Below are positions 44,324-53,623 of a DNA stretch of 64,000 bases, piece by piece. This stretch comes from Xanthocytophaga flava (GTDB lineage: Bacteria; Bacteroidota; Bacteroidia; Cytophagales; 172606-1): assembly GCA_030068525.1 (NCBI GenBank), contig JASJOS010000003.1, forward strand, positions 124,001 to 188,000, in the 5' to 3' direction. The translations under genes were made by a program, and so were the position numbers. The notes under the pieces are model-generated. The model was not told where the DNA came from. It worked only from the letters and a program-made list of their open reading frames with translations, and searched no databases. The number at the start of each line of letters is the position of its first letter. Positions within the stretch are counted from its first letter, which is position 1.

Positions 44324-45715
44324 CTATACTGCAACTTCCTTTTGTGACTTCAGGTGAGCCAGAATTACATCAAATACTTCAGTGGGCTGAATATGTGACT
44401 GTCCAAGCAAGTCCTTGTTTTTGGTCATAATCAGCGGATACTCTTTCCTGGAATCGGGCATTCTACCATGAGAGCCTTTTACCAGTGTAGGATCCAGTGG
44501 GATGATATCCATCAACATCCGGAAGCCTAGCTTCTTTTTCAAGACTTTAAAAGCCACCTTAGGCAGAAGGAATTTAATCTTAGGGTCTGCATGCAACTCT
44601 ACAGGGTCAAAGCCAGGCTTTTTGTGAATCGCTACCAGACGTGCAAAATCAGGTGCTTTGGCATCGTCAAACCAGTAATAATAGCCAAACCAGGAGCGGG
44701 CATCTGCTATAGCTATTATTTCTCCTGCACGCGAGTGTGCCAGATGAAGTTGTTCCCGTTCTTTTCCTGCATATACCTTATCTACACCCGGAACAGCTTC
44801 GATCAACTTTTTAATCCTCGGAATATCCGCCTCATTCTTAACATAGATATGAGCAATCTGGTGATCTGCAACCGCAAACGCATCACTGGCACCTGCATCC
44901 AGGAGTTCCAGTCCGCGTTCTTCCCGAATGGCCAGCAATCCTTCTTTCCGAAGTACCCGGTTCAACATAATAGGACGGTCAACCTGAGTAATGCCGTATT
45001 CCGAAAGTAAAATCACCTGTGCGCCCTTGCTTTCATAATACTCTACCAGCTGTTTGCACACCTTATCTATTTCCTGTAGATCTGTAGCAATTCTCGGATC
45101 TTCAGGGCCTATCCGTTGCAGGTTGTAATCCAGGTGAGGCAGGTAAATCAGGGTAAGCGTGGGATTATATTTCTGATCCACCTCAATAGAGGCGTCTGCC
45201 AGCCATTGGGTAGATTTAATGTTCGTATTAGGCCCCCAGTAGGTGAACAAGGGAAATGTGCCAAATTTAGCTTGCAGGTAATCCCGCAAGTCAGCAGGTT
45301 GTGTATAGCAATCCGGAAACTTGCGGCCATCTTCCAGGTATTGAGGTCTGGGTGTAACGGAGTAGTCTACCGAAGAGTACATATTAAACCACCAGCCCAT
45401 ATTGGCACAGGTAAATGTAGGATCAAGCTCTTTGGCTACTTCCCATATCTTGGGAGCTTCAACCAGTTTATTGGACTGATGCCAGTTACGCACTTCACAT
45501 ACGTCCCGATAATACCAGCCATTGGCTACAATACCATGTTCATCAGGCCATTTGCCTGTATAATAAGTAGCATGTGCGGTACAGGTAACGGCTGGCATTA
45601 CTGGTTGCACCGTTGCCTGACTGGCCTTTAATGACCACTCTTTAAGAAAAGGAGTATTTTCTCCGATTAGTCCGGTGGTTAAACCTACTACATCAATAAC
45701 AACTGTTTTCTTCAT
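44324..45715 (-). CDS. Alkaline phosphatase-superfamily phosphodiesterase/nucleotide pyrophosphatase
   Basis: A 463-residue enzyme of the type I phosphodiesterase group. The first metal Asp is in VVIDVVGL (near residue 8), the nucleophile Thr in MPAVTCTAHATYYTGKWPDEHGI, and later ligands in YLPHLDYNLQRIGPEDP and LLSEYGITQ. No signal peptide, so it is probably cytoplasmic, unlike most family members. Homologues occur with terpenoid or ebo-type gene clusters in this phylum; no such partner is visible here. Downstream DNA contains repeats only. Confidence 0.85.
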   Translation of the reverse strand: MKKTVVIDVVGLTTGLIGENTPFLKEWSLKASQATVQPVMPAVTCTAHATYYTGKWPDEHGIVANGWYYRDVCEVRNWHQSNKLVEAPKIWEVAKELDPTFTCANMGWWFNMYSSVDYSVTPRPQYLEDGRKFPDCYTQPADLRDYLQAKFGTFPLFTYWGPNTNIKSTQWLADASIEVDQKYNPTLTLIYLPHLDYNLQRIGPEDPRIATDLQEIDKVCKQLVEYYESKGAQVILLSEYGITQVDRPIMLNRVLRKEGLLAIREERGLELLDAGASDAFAVADHQIAHIYVKNEADIPRIKKLIEAVPGVDKVYAGKEREQLHLAHSRAGEIIAIADARSWFGYYYWFDDAKAPDFARLVAIHKKPGFDPVELHADPKIKFLLPKVAFKVLKKKLGFRMLMDIIPLDPTLVKGSHGRMPDSRKEYPLIMTKNKDLLGQSHIQPTEVFDVILAHLKSQKEVAV

Positions 45716-45821
45716 GAAAGTATGTTTTAAATAACAAAGACGCCTGACATCCCCCTCATTCTACTAAGCTGCTAATTTATGTTATATTTCTCAAACCAAC
45801 TTTTACTTTGTATGGGATCAT

Positions 45822-46421
45822 TTACTTAAATCGTAAGGAATAGAAAGCAGCATCCATCAATTCTGCAAAACCTTCTTTTGTATCAGACAGATAAAATATG
45901 TACGCATCGGCATAATTTTCTTTATGTAATGCAACAACCATACAGTATTTATAACTCTGTCCAAACTCTTTGCCAACTTCCACGAAGGCAGTAGCTCCCC
46001 AGTCTGCATTAAATTCCTGCCTCACTGCTACTGAGTCAAACTGTGCTATATCTGGAAGTTGTCCACCTGAAATATTCAGGATAGTTACCTGTAGTAAAGA
46101 AGAATATAGTGTGTTTGGGTCAAGCATGATGTCACCTGGTTTTTTCTTTTTTTGCCAGGCTGTATAATCTTCTAGTAAATAGTCAAGAGGTCTGATAGCA
46201 TACCGCACTTCAAAATTCTTATGAGTATACTTAACGGCATACTCATAATTCATTTGTCGGTTAGCAATAGTAGGAGTTTCCTGTACCCCGCCCGGTTTCT
46301 GAAAAATCATGTTAGCTCTGGTGAGCAACTGTGAGAATGCCCTAAATGGAGAATTCTGAGTAAAAGCTGTCTGAAAAGAGAATAAAAAACCGATAAGCAA
46401 TACGTTAAATGTATAGGTCAT
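45822..46421 (-). CDS. Hypothetical secreted protein
   Basis: A 199-residue protein with a signal peptide (about 1-21, ending QTAFTQ). The mature sequence has a helix followed by mixed strands (YEYAVKYTHKNFEVRYAIRPLDYLL, FVEVGKEFGQSYKYCMVVALHKENYADAYIFYLSD) without a recognised domain. It resembles small periplasmic proteins of this phylum such as the one at 39233-39751 in composition only. Alone on its strand. Confidence 0.65.
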   Translation of the reverse strand: MTYTFNVLLIGFLFSFQTAFTQNSPFRAFSQLLTRANMIFQKPGGVQETPTIANRQMNYEYAVKYTHKNFEVRYAIRPLDYLLEDYTAWQKKKKPGDIMLDPNTLYSSLLQVTILNISGGQLPDIAQFDSVAVRQEFNADWGATAFVEVGKEFGQSYKYCMVVALHKENYADAYIFYLSDTKEGFAELMDAAFYSLRFK

Positions 46422-46504
46422 GTATCAGAATGGAAATAGGATAACGATAGAAGATAGAGTAAAATGAAAGCTAAATAAATTTCGGAAAACTCTATGAATC
46501 CAAG

Positions 46505-47140
46505 ATGACTTTGCTCAAAATAGTTGGATAGCAACCTCCAAACGAGCATTTGCTTTCTGAAAAAACATATAAATTGCACGCTTACAATGTAGCCCAACTA
46601 CTCATGAAACCAGCAAATGGATGGCCAATATGGAAAACCATCCAACTAGTAATCAATCAGGATACTGCACAGGAAATAATTGACAGTGATCCCTACAATC
46701 ATGATGGACGATATATCGAAAAAGCCTCCCAACAAAGGTTTTAGATTGATCCTGATGCCAGTGTGGTAATCAAAAAGCCTGAATTTACACTAAGTGACAC
46801 GATCAAAGATATACAGCTAGCCATAGTTACACTGAGTGCTGTCGGATTACAGGATGGTTGTCGCTATGCTGATATTTTTGCAGCAGCAGAAAAAGCAAGG
46901 CTCTCCCTTTGTCTGGCAGAAACAGGTCTCAAGCTACGGTTACAATACATGGACCAACCCTATGAGGAAACGCTTGTGATTGCCATGCAGCCTATTGAGG
47001 ACGAAGACGGACTACCCTCTGTGTTTACAGTAAATCACTGGGATTGGGGCATCGGACTGGGTATTGCCTGCTGTGACTGGAACAATGTAGAAGATGACTG
47101 GCATGCGGATAGTGATTGGGTATTTGTGGTTTTAGAATGA
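46505..47140 (+). pseudogene. Hypothetical gene interrupted by two in-frame TAG codons
   Basis: One frame runs from ATG at 46505 to the stop at 47138-47140 and is closed only by TAG at 46529-46531 and TAG at 46742-46744. The parts read MTLLKIVG, then QPPNEHLLSEKTYKLHAYNVAQLL to SQQRF, then IDPDASVVIKKPEF to DWVFVVLE. Codon use and amino-acid balance are protein-like throughout (IKDIQLAIVTLSAVGLQDG, YEETLVIAMQPIEDEDGLPSVFTVNHWDWGIGLGIACCDW), so it is probably a recently broken 210-residue gene of unknown family. Both breaks could be CAG to TAG changes. Confidence 0.6.
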
Positions 47141-47565
47141 TAATACCAGATGATAATTAACCAATTAGGATGTTATCGGAGTTAAGCACATAGTAGTTTC
47201 CGTGTGTTAAGTTATAATCATTTCAATTGGCTGAGTATACTATAGTTCAAAACAAAAAAGTGCGTTGAATTTATTGCAAATAACAGGCTGGAAGGCCATT
47301 CACATTGTCTCTCTTGAGAAAAATTTTTGCATAGAGCTAACCGCAAAATTGCTGGTGAGTGGAATTCACCGCAGAAATTTTTCATGCGTAAAATGTAGTT
47401 CAAGCATTTCTGCTGAATGAAATTACACGCAAGATGAATTTATTTCAAAGAATGTAGGGGCGACTAGCGGTCGTCCTGATTCCCTACACAAATGTTTAGG
47501 TTTATCAGACAATCGTTTCACAATATCCCAGACAGGGTTTGCACCGACTAGGGCGACCAGCCAGT
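47141..47565. other. Gene-free stretch with degenerate palindromes
   Basis: No supported gene. It contains GGTGAGTGGAATTCACCG around 47351-47368 and a REP-like GGGGCGACTAGCGGTCGTCC at 47457-47476, related to the hairpin at 44172. The frame at 47218-47403 is not convincing. Confidence 0.45.
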
Positions 47566-47818
47566 CTTATCGTGTCCCATATCTTTTCTAGAAATAAAGA
47601 AAATTTCTGGCGCAAGCGTCCGCTTGTGCCCATTTTGAGAGCAGCGTCCGCTGCGTTGGTGGGTAAAACCTTGTTTGGGTACTATCACAAACCTGAACTT
47701 GGCTCAATTTGCCCCAACGCAACAGACGTTGCTTTCAATATAGGTCCGAACGGACGTTCGAACCAGCGTCTTTCTTTTTAAAACCTTCATTTCCAGAATA
47801 GATATGGGACACGATAAG
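47566..47818. repeat. 253-bp element with perfect 19-bp terminal inverted repeats
   Basis: CTTATCGTGTCCCATATCT at 47566-47584 is the exact reverse complement of AGATATGGGACACGATAAG at 47800-47818. The interior holds small palindromes centred on TC or GA: CAAGCGTCCGCTTG, GCAGCGTCCGCTGC and CGAACGGACGTTCG. One end recurs, inverted, at 44064, and a diverged end at 56733. No coding frame of substance, so it is a non-autonomous repeat. Confidence 0.75.
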
Positions 47819-47903
47819 GGCTTGCCCCTGCCCAGTCTGACCAGGTGCCATCCGGGTCTATATCCGAATATACCGATGGGAACGGTCGGGCAGGGGCAAG
47901 CCC
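47818..47903. repeat. GC-rich 16-bp inverted repeat at the start of the RAYT remnant
   Basis: GGGCTTGCCCCTGCCC (47818-47833) pairs perfectly with GGGCAGGGGCAAGCCC (47888-47903) across 54 bases, and the right arm itself folds on the following CCTGCCC. Such GGGCAAGCCC palindromes are typical REP sequences. Confidence 0.7.
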
Positions 47904-48120
47904 TGCCCCTACAGTCTCTGCGGTGATTGGCACCTACAAATCATTGGTGTATAAAGAATGTTTGGCAATCTTCAAATCCAGAAACGAAACTATGGGCAAA
48001 TTGTGGCAGCGCAACTACCATGAACACATCATCCGCAATGCTCATTCTCACCAAAAGATTGCCGAATACATTATCAGCAACCCTTTACTATGGGAACAGG
48101 ATATATTATTTGCTTTATAA
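47845..48120 (+). pseudogene. C-terminal fragment of a REP-associated tyrosine transposase (RAYT)
   Basis: The last 65 residues of this frame (VIGTYKSLVYKECLAIF, LWQRNYHEHIIRN, IAEYIISNPLLWEQD) are the unmistakable C-terminus of a Y1/RAYT transposase. The HUH and catalytic Tyr domain that should precede is absent; upstream the sequence runs into REP-type palindromes. It is therefore a remnant. RAYTs move or maintain REP sequences, and several REP-like elements lie within 4 kb. Confidence 0.8.
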
Positions 48121-48356
48121 GCTAGTCTCATTCCTCCCATTCACCCTTCTATACGACCTTCCGTCCTCAGAATTTCCGGTTCCGCAGACAAAAAACGGCA
48201 TTCAGGAACATTCATTTTATTGAGCAACGATAGTAGCAGAAATTTGTAAGGAGAAAAAATCTGTGGCAATATCTGTCATTTAGAAAGGTAAATCATTTCT
48301 TTTCATAAAGTAAAAAATCACCTTTGCTATAAGTTGTTTTTTACCAAAGAGCTATC

Positions 48357-49466
48357 ATGGCCTATCGTTTAAATACAAAGCAGAAATGGCAGTTGGCTAT
48401 CAGCCTGATGGTGATATACTATCCCATTTTTCTGTATATGTACCTTCCCATTTTTGGTGGCGACTGGCAGGGTATCAAGGCCTCTATTCCCTTTCTTGTT
48501 GTTGACGCATTTGCTATCCTGTTCTTTTATTTTATCTGGATGGGCGTCACAGAGTGGATATTGCATCAACTGGCCGAGCGCTTTGGAGAAGGATTTCTGC
48601 TGGAATTTAAATTTCCGGCCCAACTGGTTACGGTAGTTCTTTCGCTGGTGCTGGCGGTTAGCTTTGTAATGGTTTATCGACGGGTTGTGGGGCTGATGGA
48701 CTTTGGCCTGCAATACTTTACAGGAAAACATTTATTTCAGCAGCCTCCTTCTTATATGACCCATGCATTGTGGGCTTTTGTGGATCGGTCCAGCATTGGC
48801 TATTTTCTGATGCTGATGCTATCCAGCTTTTACCTGATTGCCAACCGACGCGCCAATCAGCGAATGAAAGAGATTTATGGGAAGGCAGAACGCTTTGAAA
48901 AGGAGAATATACAGGCACAGTTTTCTGCTCTGAAAAATCAGGTAAACCCCCATTTTCTCTTCAACAGTCTCAGTATCTTATCCTCTTTAGTGCAGGTAGA
49001 TGCAGAGCTGTCAGAAAAGTTTATTGATCAGCTGTCCAGAGCCTATCGGTATATACTCGAACAAAAAGACAATGAGCAGGTCTCACTCAGGACGGAACTG
49101 GAATTTATTCAGTCTTATGTCTTTCTGCTCAAGATCCGGTTTGAGGATAAGTTTAATGTGGTGATTCAGGTGCCTGAAACCTACTGGAATCAATATAAAA
49201 TAGCCCCTTTGACATTGCAGCTATTGATAGAAAATGCAGTAAAACATAATCGTATGTCATCTGAGGAGCCACTGCAGGTGTATATCCGGGCTGAGAATAC
49301 GAATCTTATTGTAAAAAATAAAATCCAGCTTCGTACACAGTCCGATATCTCAACCGGTGTTGGGTTGCAGAATATTATCAACCGTTACCACCTGCTCACA
49401 GACAGACAGGTCTGGGTTGGTGAATCAGACGGAGCTTTCATTGTTAAAATTCCCCTACTTTCATGA
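48357..49466 (+). CDS. LytS-like sensor histidine kinase (His_kinase family)
   Basis: A 369-residue membrane kinase with four N-terminal hydrophobic segments (about 15-33, 45-68, 85-108, 145-162) and a cytoplasmic His_kinase domain whose phospho-acceptor is His199 in NQVNPHFLFNSLS. The HATPase part (LLIENAVKHNRM, GVGLQNIINRYHLL) follows. No extracellular sensor domain is seen, as in the LytS/YehU-like kinases of this phylum. It overlaps the response regulator gene by four bases and precedes an outer-membrane receptor gene. Confidence 0.92.
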   Translation: MAYRLNTKQKWQLAISLMVIYYPIFLYMYLPIFGGDWQGIKASIPFLVVDAFAILFFYFIWMGVTEWILHQLAERFGEGFLLEFKFPAQLVTVVLSLVLAVSFVMVYRRVVGLMDFGLQYFTGKHLFQQPPSYMTHALWAFVDRSSIGYFLMLMLSSFYLIANRRANQRMKEIYGKAERFEKENIQAQFSALKNQVNPHFLFNSLSILSSLVQVDAELSEKFIDQLSRAYRYILEQKDNEQVSLRTELEFIQSYVFLLKIRFEDKFNVVIQVPETYWNQYKIAPLTLQLLIENAVKHNRMSSEEPLQVYIRAENTNLIVKNKIQLRTQSDISTGVGLQNIINRYHLLTDRQVWVGESDGAFIVKIPLLS

Positions 49467-50227
49467 AAGTACTTATTATAGAAGATGAAAATCTGACTGC
49501 CCGCCGACTGGAATCTTTACTACTTAAGTATGATTCCAGTATTGAAGTTCTTGCCAAAATACCTTCTGTTGCTAAGGCTGTGCAATGGTTCCGGGAAAAT
49601 CCTTCTCCGGATCTGGTGTTTATGGACATTCATCTAGACGATGATCTGGGCTTTCGTATCTTTGAACAGGTACAGCTACTGGTTCCTATTATCTTTACAA
49701 CAGCTTATGACGAATACATGATACAGGCATTTAAGGTAAACAGCATTGATTACCTGCTAAAACCTGTAAACTATGAGGAACTCGTGGCAGCCTTACACAA
49801 ATATCAGCTGTTGAAAAAACAGGCTCAGGCAGCCACTCCTGATCTGACTACCTTGCTCAACCTATTGGGTAAACCCAAAGAGACAGACTACAAAGATCGT
49901 TTTATGGTTACTGTTGGAACAAAAATCCGTAGCATAGAGACTTCCGAAATTGCCTATTTCTTTCTGGAAGAAAAAGTTGCCTTTTTGGTTACTCAGGATG
50001 GTTTACATTTACCCGTAGACTATAGTCTGGATAAGCTAACACAGATACTCAATCCCCGGCAGTTTTTCCGCATCAGTCGGCAGTACCTTGTGTCACTGCC
50101 TGCTATTGAAACTATTCATACCTATTCAAGCAGCAAACTAAAGCTGGATCTGAAACCCAAGGCCCGGCATGAGGTATTCGTCAGCGGAGACCGGATAACT
50201 GATTTTAAGGAATGGCTGGGTAAATAA
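49463..50227 (+). CDS. LytTR-type response regulator
   Basis: A 254-residue protein: receiver domain (1-120) with Asp55 in LVFMDIHLDDD, Thr and Lys in FTTAYDEYMIQAFKVNSIDYLLKPV, then a LytTR DNA-binding domain (about 150-250, RFMVTVGTKIRSIETSEIAYFFLEEKVAFLVT, RISRQYLVSLPAIETIHTYSSSKLKLDLKP). It is the partner of the kinase immediately upstream (ATGA overlap). The outer-membrane receptor gene 130 bases downstream is the obvious candidate target. Confidence 0.93.
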   Translation: MKVLIIEDENLTARRLESLLLKYDSSIEVLAKIPSVAKAVQWFRENPSPDLVFMDIHLDDDLGFRIFEQVQLLVPIIFTTAYDEYMIQAFKVNSIDYLLKPVNYEELVAALHKYQLLKKQAQAATPDLTTLLNLLGKPKETDYKDRFMVTVGTKIRSIETSEIAYFFLEEKVAFLVTQDGLHLPVDYSLDKLTQILNPRQFFRISRQYLVSLPAIETIHTYSSSKLKLDLKPKARHEVFVSGDRITDFKEWLGK

Positions 50228-50356
50228 GTGAGATAATCGACAGACATTCAACAGGGAAAATCAGGGACTCATCCTGATAAAACAGGCACTCCGCAAGGTT
50301 GATTTTACCAGCAGAAAGAGGAGAAGTAATTTCGGCATATCTAATCTCCTAAGACT

Positions 50357-52990
50357 ATGCGAAAATTACTTCTCCTCTTCACTTTTACTCTCTGCCTGAC
50401 AACTGCTTTTGCTCAGACAGCTTCTGTTCCAAAAGGTAACGGAAAGATCACAGGTGTGATTCTTGACTCTACCAATCGCCAGGCCGTTTCGTTTGCCAGT
50501 GTATCCCTTCTCAATCCGGCTACAAACAAACCTGTCGACGGAGTTGTCAGTGATGACAAAGGAAAGTTTACCCTTTCTAAAATAGCCGACGGCAAGTATA
50601 CTCTCTCCATATTTTTCGTTGGTTACCAGACTAAAGTTGTTACAGGTATCACCATCAGTGATAAAAATGACAATATAGATCTGGGTACGATTGTGGTCAG
50701 CCCCAGTGTACAGTTGCTGAAGGAAGTAACCGTAGAGGCACAACGTAATATCATTGAGGAGAAAGTAGACCGCACGGTGTATAATGCTGAAAACGACGCT
50801 ACCAATAAAGGAGGAGACGCCACCGATGTACTACGCAAAGTACCCATGCTTTCTGTAGACCTGGATGGCAATGTATCATTGCGTGGTAGCCAGAATATCA
50901 AAGTATTAATCAACAATCGCCCTTCGACCATTACAGCCGGAAGTGTAGCCGATGCCTTAAAGCAAATTCCTTCGGATCTGATCAAATCAGTAGAAGTGAT
51001 TACCTCTCCATCTGCCAAATACGATGCTGAAGGTTCAGGTGGTATCATCAATATTATTACCAAGAAAAATACACTTAGTGGCTTCTCTCTGAATACAGAC
51101 GCCAGTGCAGGTACGAGAGGTAGTAACCTGGGTTTGCGGGGTAGCTACCGCAAAGGAAAGATGGGCTTCTCTCTGGGTGGATTTGGCCGTTATGGATACA
51201 ATGTAAACGGAAACTTTAACAGTACGCAGCAAACCTACGTGAATGGAGAGCCAAACTATCTGACAAAACAAAGTGCCTATACCCGTAATAACTTCCTGTT
51301 TGGACATTATAATCTGGGCTGGGACTATGATATCAACGACAACAACTTCCTGAGTGCCTCTGTCCAGTATGGAGCCCGCAACCGGGATACCTACCAGGAT
51401 GGATTGTCAAGCCAGACTTTCGCAGCCGATACATTAAACAAGAGCCTGTTACAGGATGTACATACTAAAGACTTATCTGGTACAGTAGATGTAAACCTGA
51501 ACTATACCCATAACTTTAAAAAGCCTCAGCAGGAGTTCAGTATCTTAACTCAATATAGCCGTAATAACCAAACCAACGATTTTGTCAATTCGCTTCTATC
51601 AGAAAGTGATGAGTCTGTTGAAAGCAGACGCAAAAACCTGAACAAAAGCTATAATCAGGAAATTACCATTCAGATGGATTATCAGAATCCTATTGGCAAG
51701 AGTCAGATGCTGGAAGTAGGTGCCAAAGAGATCATCCGTAAAGTAACCAGTGACTATCAAACCCTGACAGCAACAGGAGCAACTGATGCGTATGTTCTCA
51801 GCACTGACAATACATTGACTAACGTGTTTAGTTACAACCAGAAAATTACTTCAGGCTATCTTTCCTATACCTATAATTTGCCTAAGAACTATAGTATGAA
51901 AGCAGGTGCACGATATGAGTATACTACCATTGATGCTGCTATGCGCGCAGAGACAGAGACTATCTCTATTCCCTCGTACGGAGTATTGGTACCTAGCCTT
52001 AATTTGTCCAAAAAACTTAAAAACGGAAATATGGTCAAAGCGGCCTATAACCGCCGCATTCAACGGCCTTCTTTACAATTTTTAAATCCTAATGTACAGT
52101 CTTCCAATCAGTTAAATATAACTGTAGGAAATCCTGACCTGAAGCCAGAGTATACAAACAACTTTGAATTGTCTTATAGTACAAATATTAAAAGTACTTC
52201 GCTGAATTTTTCTACATTTATGCGAAATACTAATAATGTAATTGGCCCGTTAAGAAGTGCAAAGGGTGATACCATTATAACGACATATCAGAACGTAGGA
52301 ACAGAAAATGCATATGGCTTTAGTGTTTTCATGAATATCAATCTGTCAAACAGATTATCACTCAATGGTGGAACAGATGCATACTATAGTTCACTAAATA
52401 ATGGAACCTATAGTAATCAGGGTTGGGTATACAACATTCGGGGATTTGGAAACTATACGCTAGGCAAAGGTTGGGGAATACAAGCTTTTGGATTCTACAG
52501 AGGACGTCAGGTGCAGTTACAAGGGTTTCAGAGCGGATTTGGTATCTATAGTCTGAGCATAAAGAAAGATTTTGCCAATAAAAGAGGCAGTATCGGATTT
52601 GGAGCTGAAAACTTTTTTACACCTGCCAATAGAATGCGTGTTAACCTGACTTCGGCAGATTTAGTGCAATCCAGTGTAACAGAAATGCACAATATGAGTT
52701 TTAAAGTAAATATCAGCTATCGGTTCGGAAAGATAAGTGCCAATGAGGGTCCCCGCAGAAGTCGCAAGTCCATTACCAATGATGACCTGAAAGAAGGTGG
52801 AGATAACACTGGTGCACAGCAGCAAGGTGGTGGAGCCCCTCAGGGACAAGGTGGAGGTGCGCCTCAAGGACCGGGAGGAGCAGGACCAGGTAAACCATCT
52901 AATCAGTTGAAAGTGCCAGCTTTGCCTCAGCAAAAAACAGATTCAACCATGCAGAAAAAACCGTTGCCTGTATTGGAGCAAAAACAATAA
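50357..52990 (+). CDS. TonB-dependent receptor-like outer-membrane beta-barrel protein
   Basis: An 877-residue outer-membrane protein: signal peptide (1-20), carboxypeptidase-regulatory-like domain (about 25-115, ITGVILDSTNRQAVSFASVSLLNPAT), plug domain (about 120-225, DATDVLRKVPMLSVDLDGNVSLRGSQNIKVLINNRP), then a 22-strand-type barrel of the OMP_b-brl_3 group to about 810. The tail (about 810-877) is rich in Gly, Gln and Pro (QQQGGGAPQGQGGGAPQGPGG) and lies beyond the last barrel strand. No TonB box was recognised. Substrate unknown; no SusD-like gene follows. Probably regulated by the LytS/LytTR pair upstream. Confidence 0.9.
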   Translation: MRKLLLLFTFTLCLTTAFAQTASVPKGNGKITGVILDSTNRQAVSFASVSLLNPATNKPVDGVVSDDKGKFTLSKIADGKYTLSIFFVGYQTKVVTGITISDKNDNIDLGTIVVSPSVQLLKEVTVEAQRNIIEEKVDRTVYNAENDATNKGGDATDVLRKVPMLSVDLDGNVSLRGSQNIKVLINNRPSTITAGSVADALKQIPSDLIKSVEVITSPSAKYDAEGSGGIINIITKKNTLSGFSLNTDASAGTRGSNLGLRGSYRKGKMGFSLGGFGRYGYNVNGNFNSTQQTYVNGEPNYLTKQSAYTRNNFLFGHYNLGWDYDINDNNFLSASVQYGARNRDTYQDGLSSQTFAADTLNKSLLQDVHTKDLSGTVDVNLNYTHNFKKPQQEFSILTQYSRNNQTNDFVNSLLSESDESVESRRKNLNKSYNQEITIQMDYQNPIGKSQMLEVGAKEIIRKVTSDYQTLTATGATDAYVLSTDNTLTNVFSYNQKITSGYLSYTYNLPKNYSMKAGARYEYTTIDAAMRAETETISIPSYGVLVPSLNLSKKLKNGNMVKAAYNRRIQRPSLQFLNPNVQSSNQLNITVGNPDLKPEYTNNFELSYSTNIKSTSLNFSTFMRNTNNVIGPLRSAKGDTIITTYQNVGTENAYGFSVFMNINLSNRLSLNGGTDAYYSSLNNGTYSNQGWVYNIRGFGNYTLGKGWGIQAFGFYRGRQVQLQGFQSGFGIYSLSIKKDFANKRGSIGFGAENFFTPANRMRVNLTSADLVQSSVTEMHNMSFKVNISYRFGKISANEGPRRSRKSITNDDLKEGGDNTGAQQQGGGAPQGQGGGAPQGPGGAGPGKPSNQLKVPALPQQKTDSTMQKKPLPVLEQKQ

Positions 52991-53113
52991 CACAGCTAAG
53001 CGGTTTATATATAGTGTAGTAGGCTCAAAAGATATTCATACAGACTTTCAAAATTTATATAACCCGCTTCAAAATAAACTAAACTATAGGCACTGAAAAT
53101 AGTCTATGCAGTA

Positions 53114-53395
53114 ATGATGTCGTTACAGACAAGCTATTTCAAGCCTTTACTAATTATTAAATATTATACCAACTACAGAATTATGATGGTGCCCTGGCTT
53201 CATACCCCCTATCTGGACATCCGGCATGTATCGAAAATACTTTATGGAAGTTCGAGCAGACTTTATGTGTATCGTTTACGACAGAAAATGAACGGTATCA
53301 TACCATTTGAATCATGGGAACTCGATCAGTTAGAAACTATTAAAGTAGAACTGCTGCAACATATTCATGAAGGAAGTCCTTCCAGTGTTATCTGA
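53114..53395 (+). CDS. Small hypothetical protein
   Basis: A 93-residue basic protein without signal peptide. LDIRHVSKILYGSSSRLYVYRLRQKMNGIIPFESWELDQLETIKVEL has a helix-turn-helix-like rhythm, and an intrinsic terminator follows 30 bases after its stop, which supports it being a real gene. No family recognised. Confidence 0.5.
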   Translation: MMSLQTSYFKPLLIIKYYTNYRIMMVPWLHTPYLDIRHVSKILYGSSSRLYVYRLRQKMNGIIPFESWELDQLETIKVELLQHIHEGSPSSVI

Positions 53396-53424
53396 AACTT
53401 AACTAACCAAACAGTCTTTCATCC

Positions 53425-53470
53425 AGACCTCTCTGAACCTAGTGCCTAGAAAAAGAGAGGTCTTTTTTAT
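53425..53470 (+). terminator. Intrinsic terminator
   Basis: AGACCTCTCT at 53425-53434 pairs with AGAGAGGTCT at 53454-53463, followed by TTTTTATTTTT. A strong rho-independent terminator for the 53114-53395 gene and possibly the receptor transcript. Confidence 0.85.
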
Positions 53471-53623
53471 TTTTCGCAAAACATATAACTTTTCCTGTAC
53501 AAAATATTTACTTTTATATAGTTCAACACCAGCCTCTAAGCAATACTTCAACATACTATTATAAGTCCTGACTTACAGACTTATACTCCGATAGAAATTT
53601 ATTACTTTTTAACCCCTTACAGT

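Noticed and set aside
45116-45631. Open frame of 171 codons on the plus strand
   Set aside because: Antisense to the phosphodiesterase gene, whose metal and nucleophile motifs are clear.
47539-47781. Open frame of 80 codons in the RAYT-associated element
   Set aside because: It runs through the inverted repeat and small palindromes and has no recognisable protein features.
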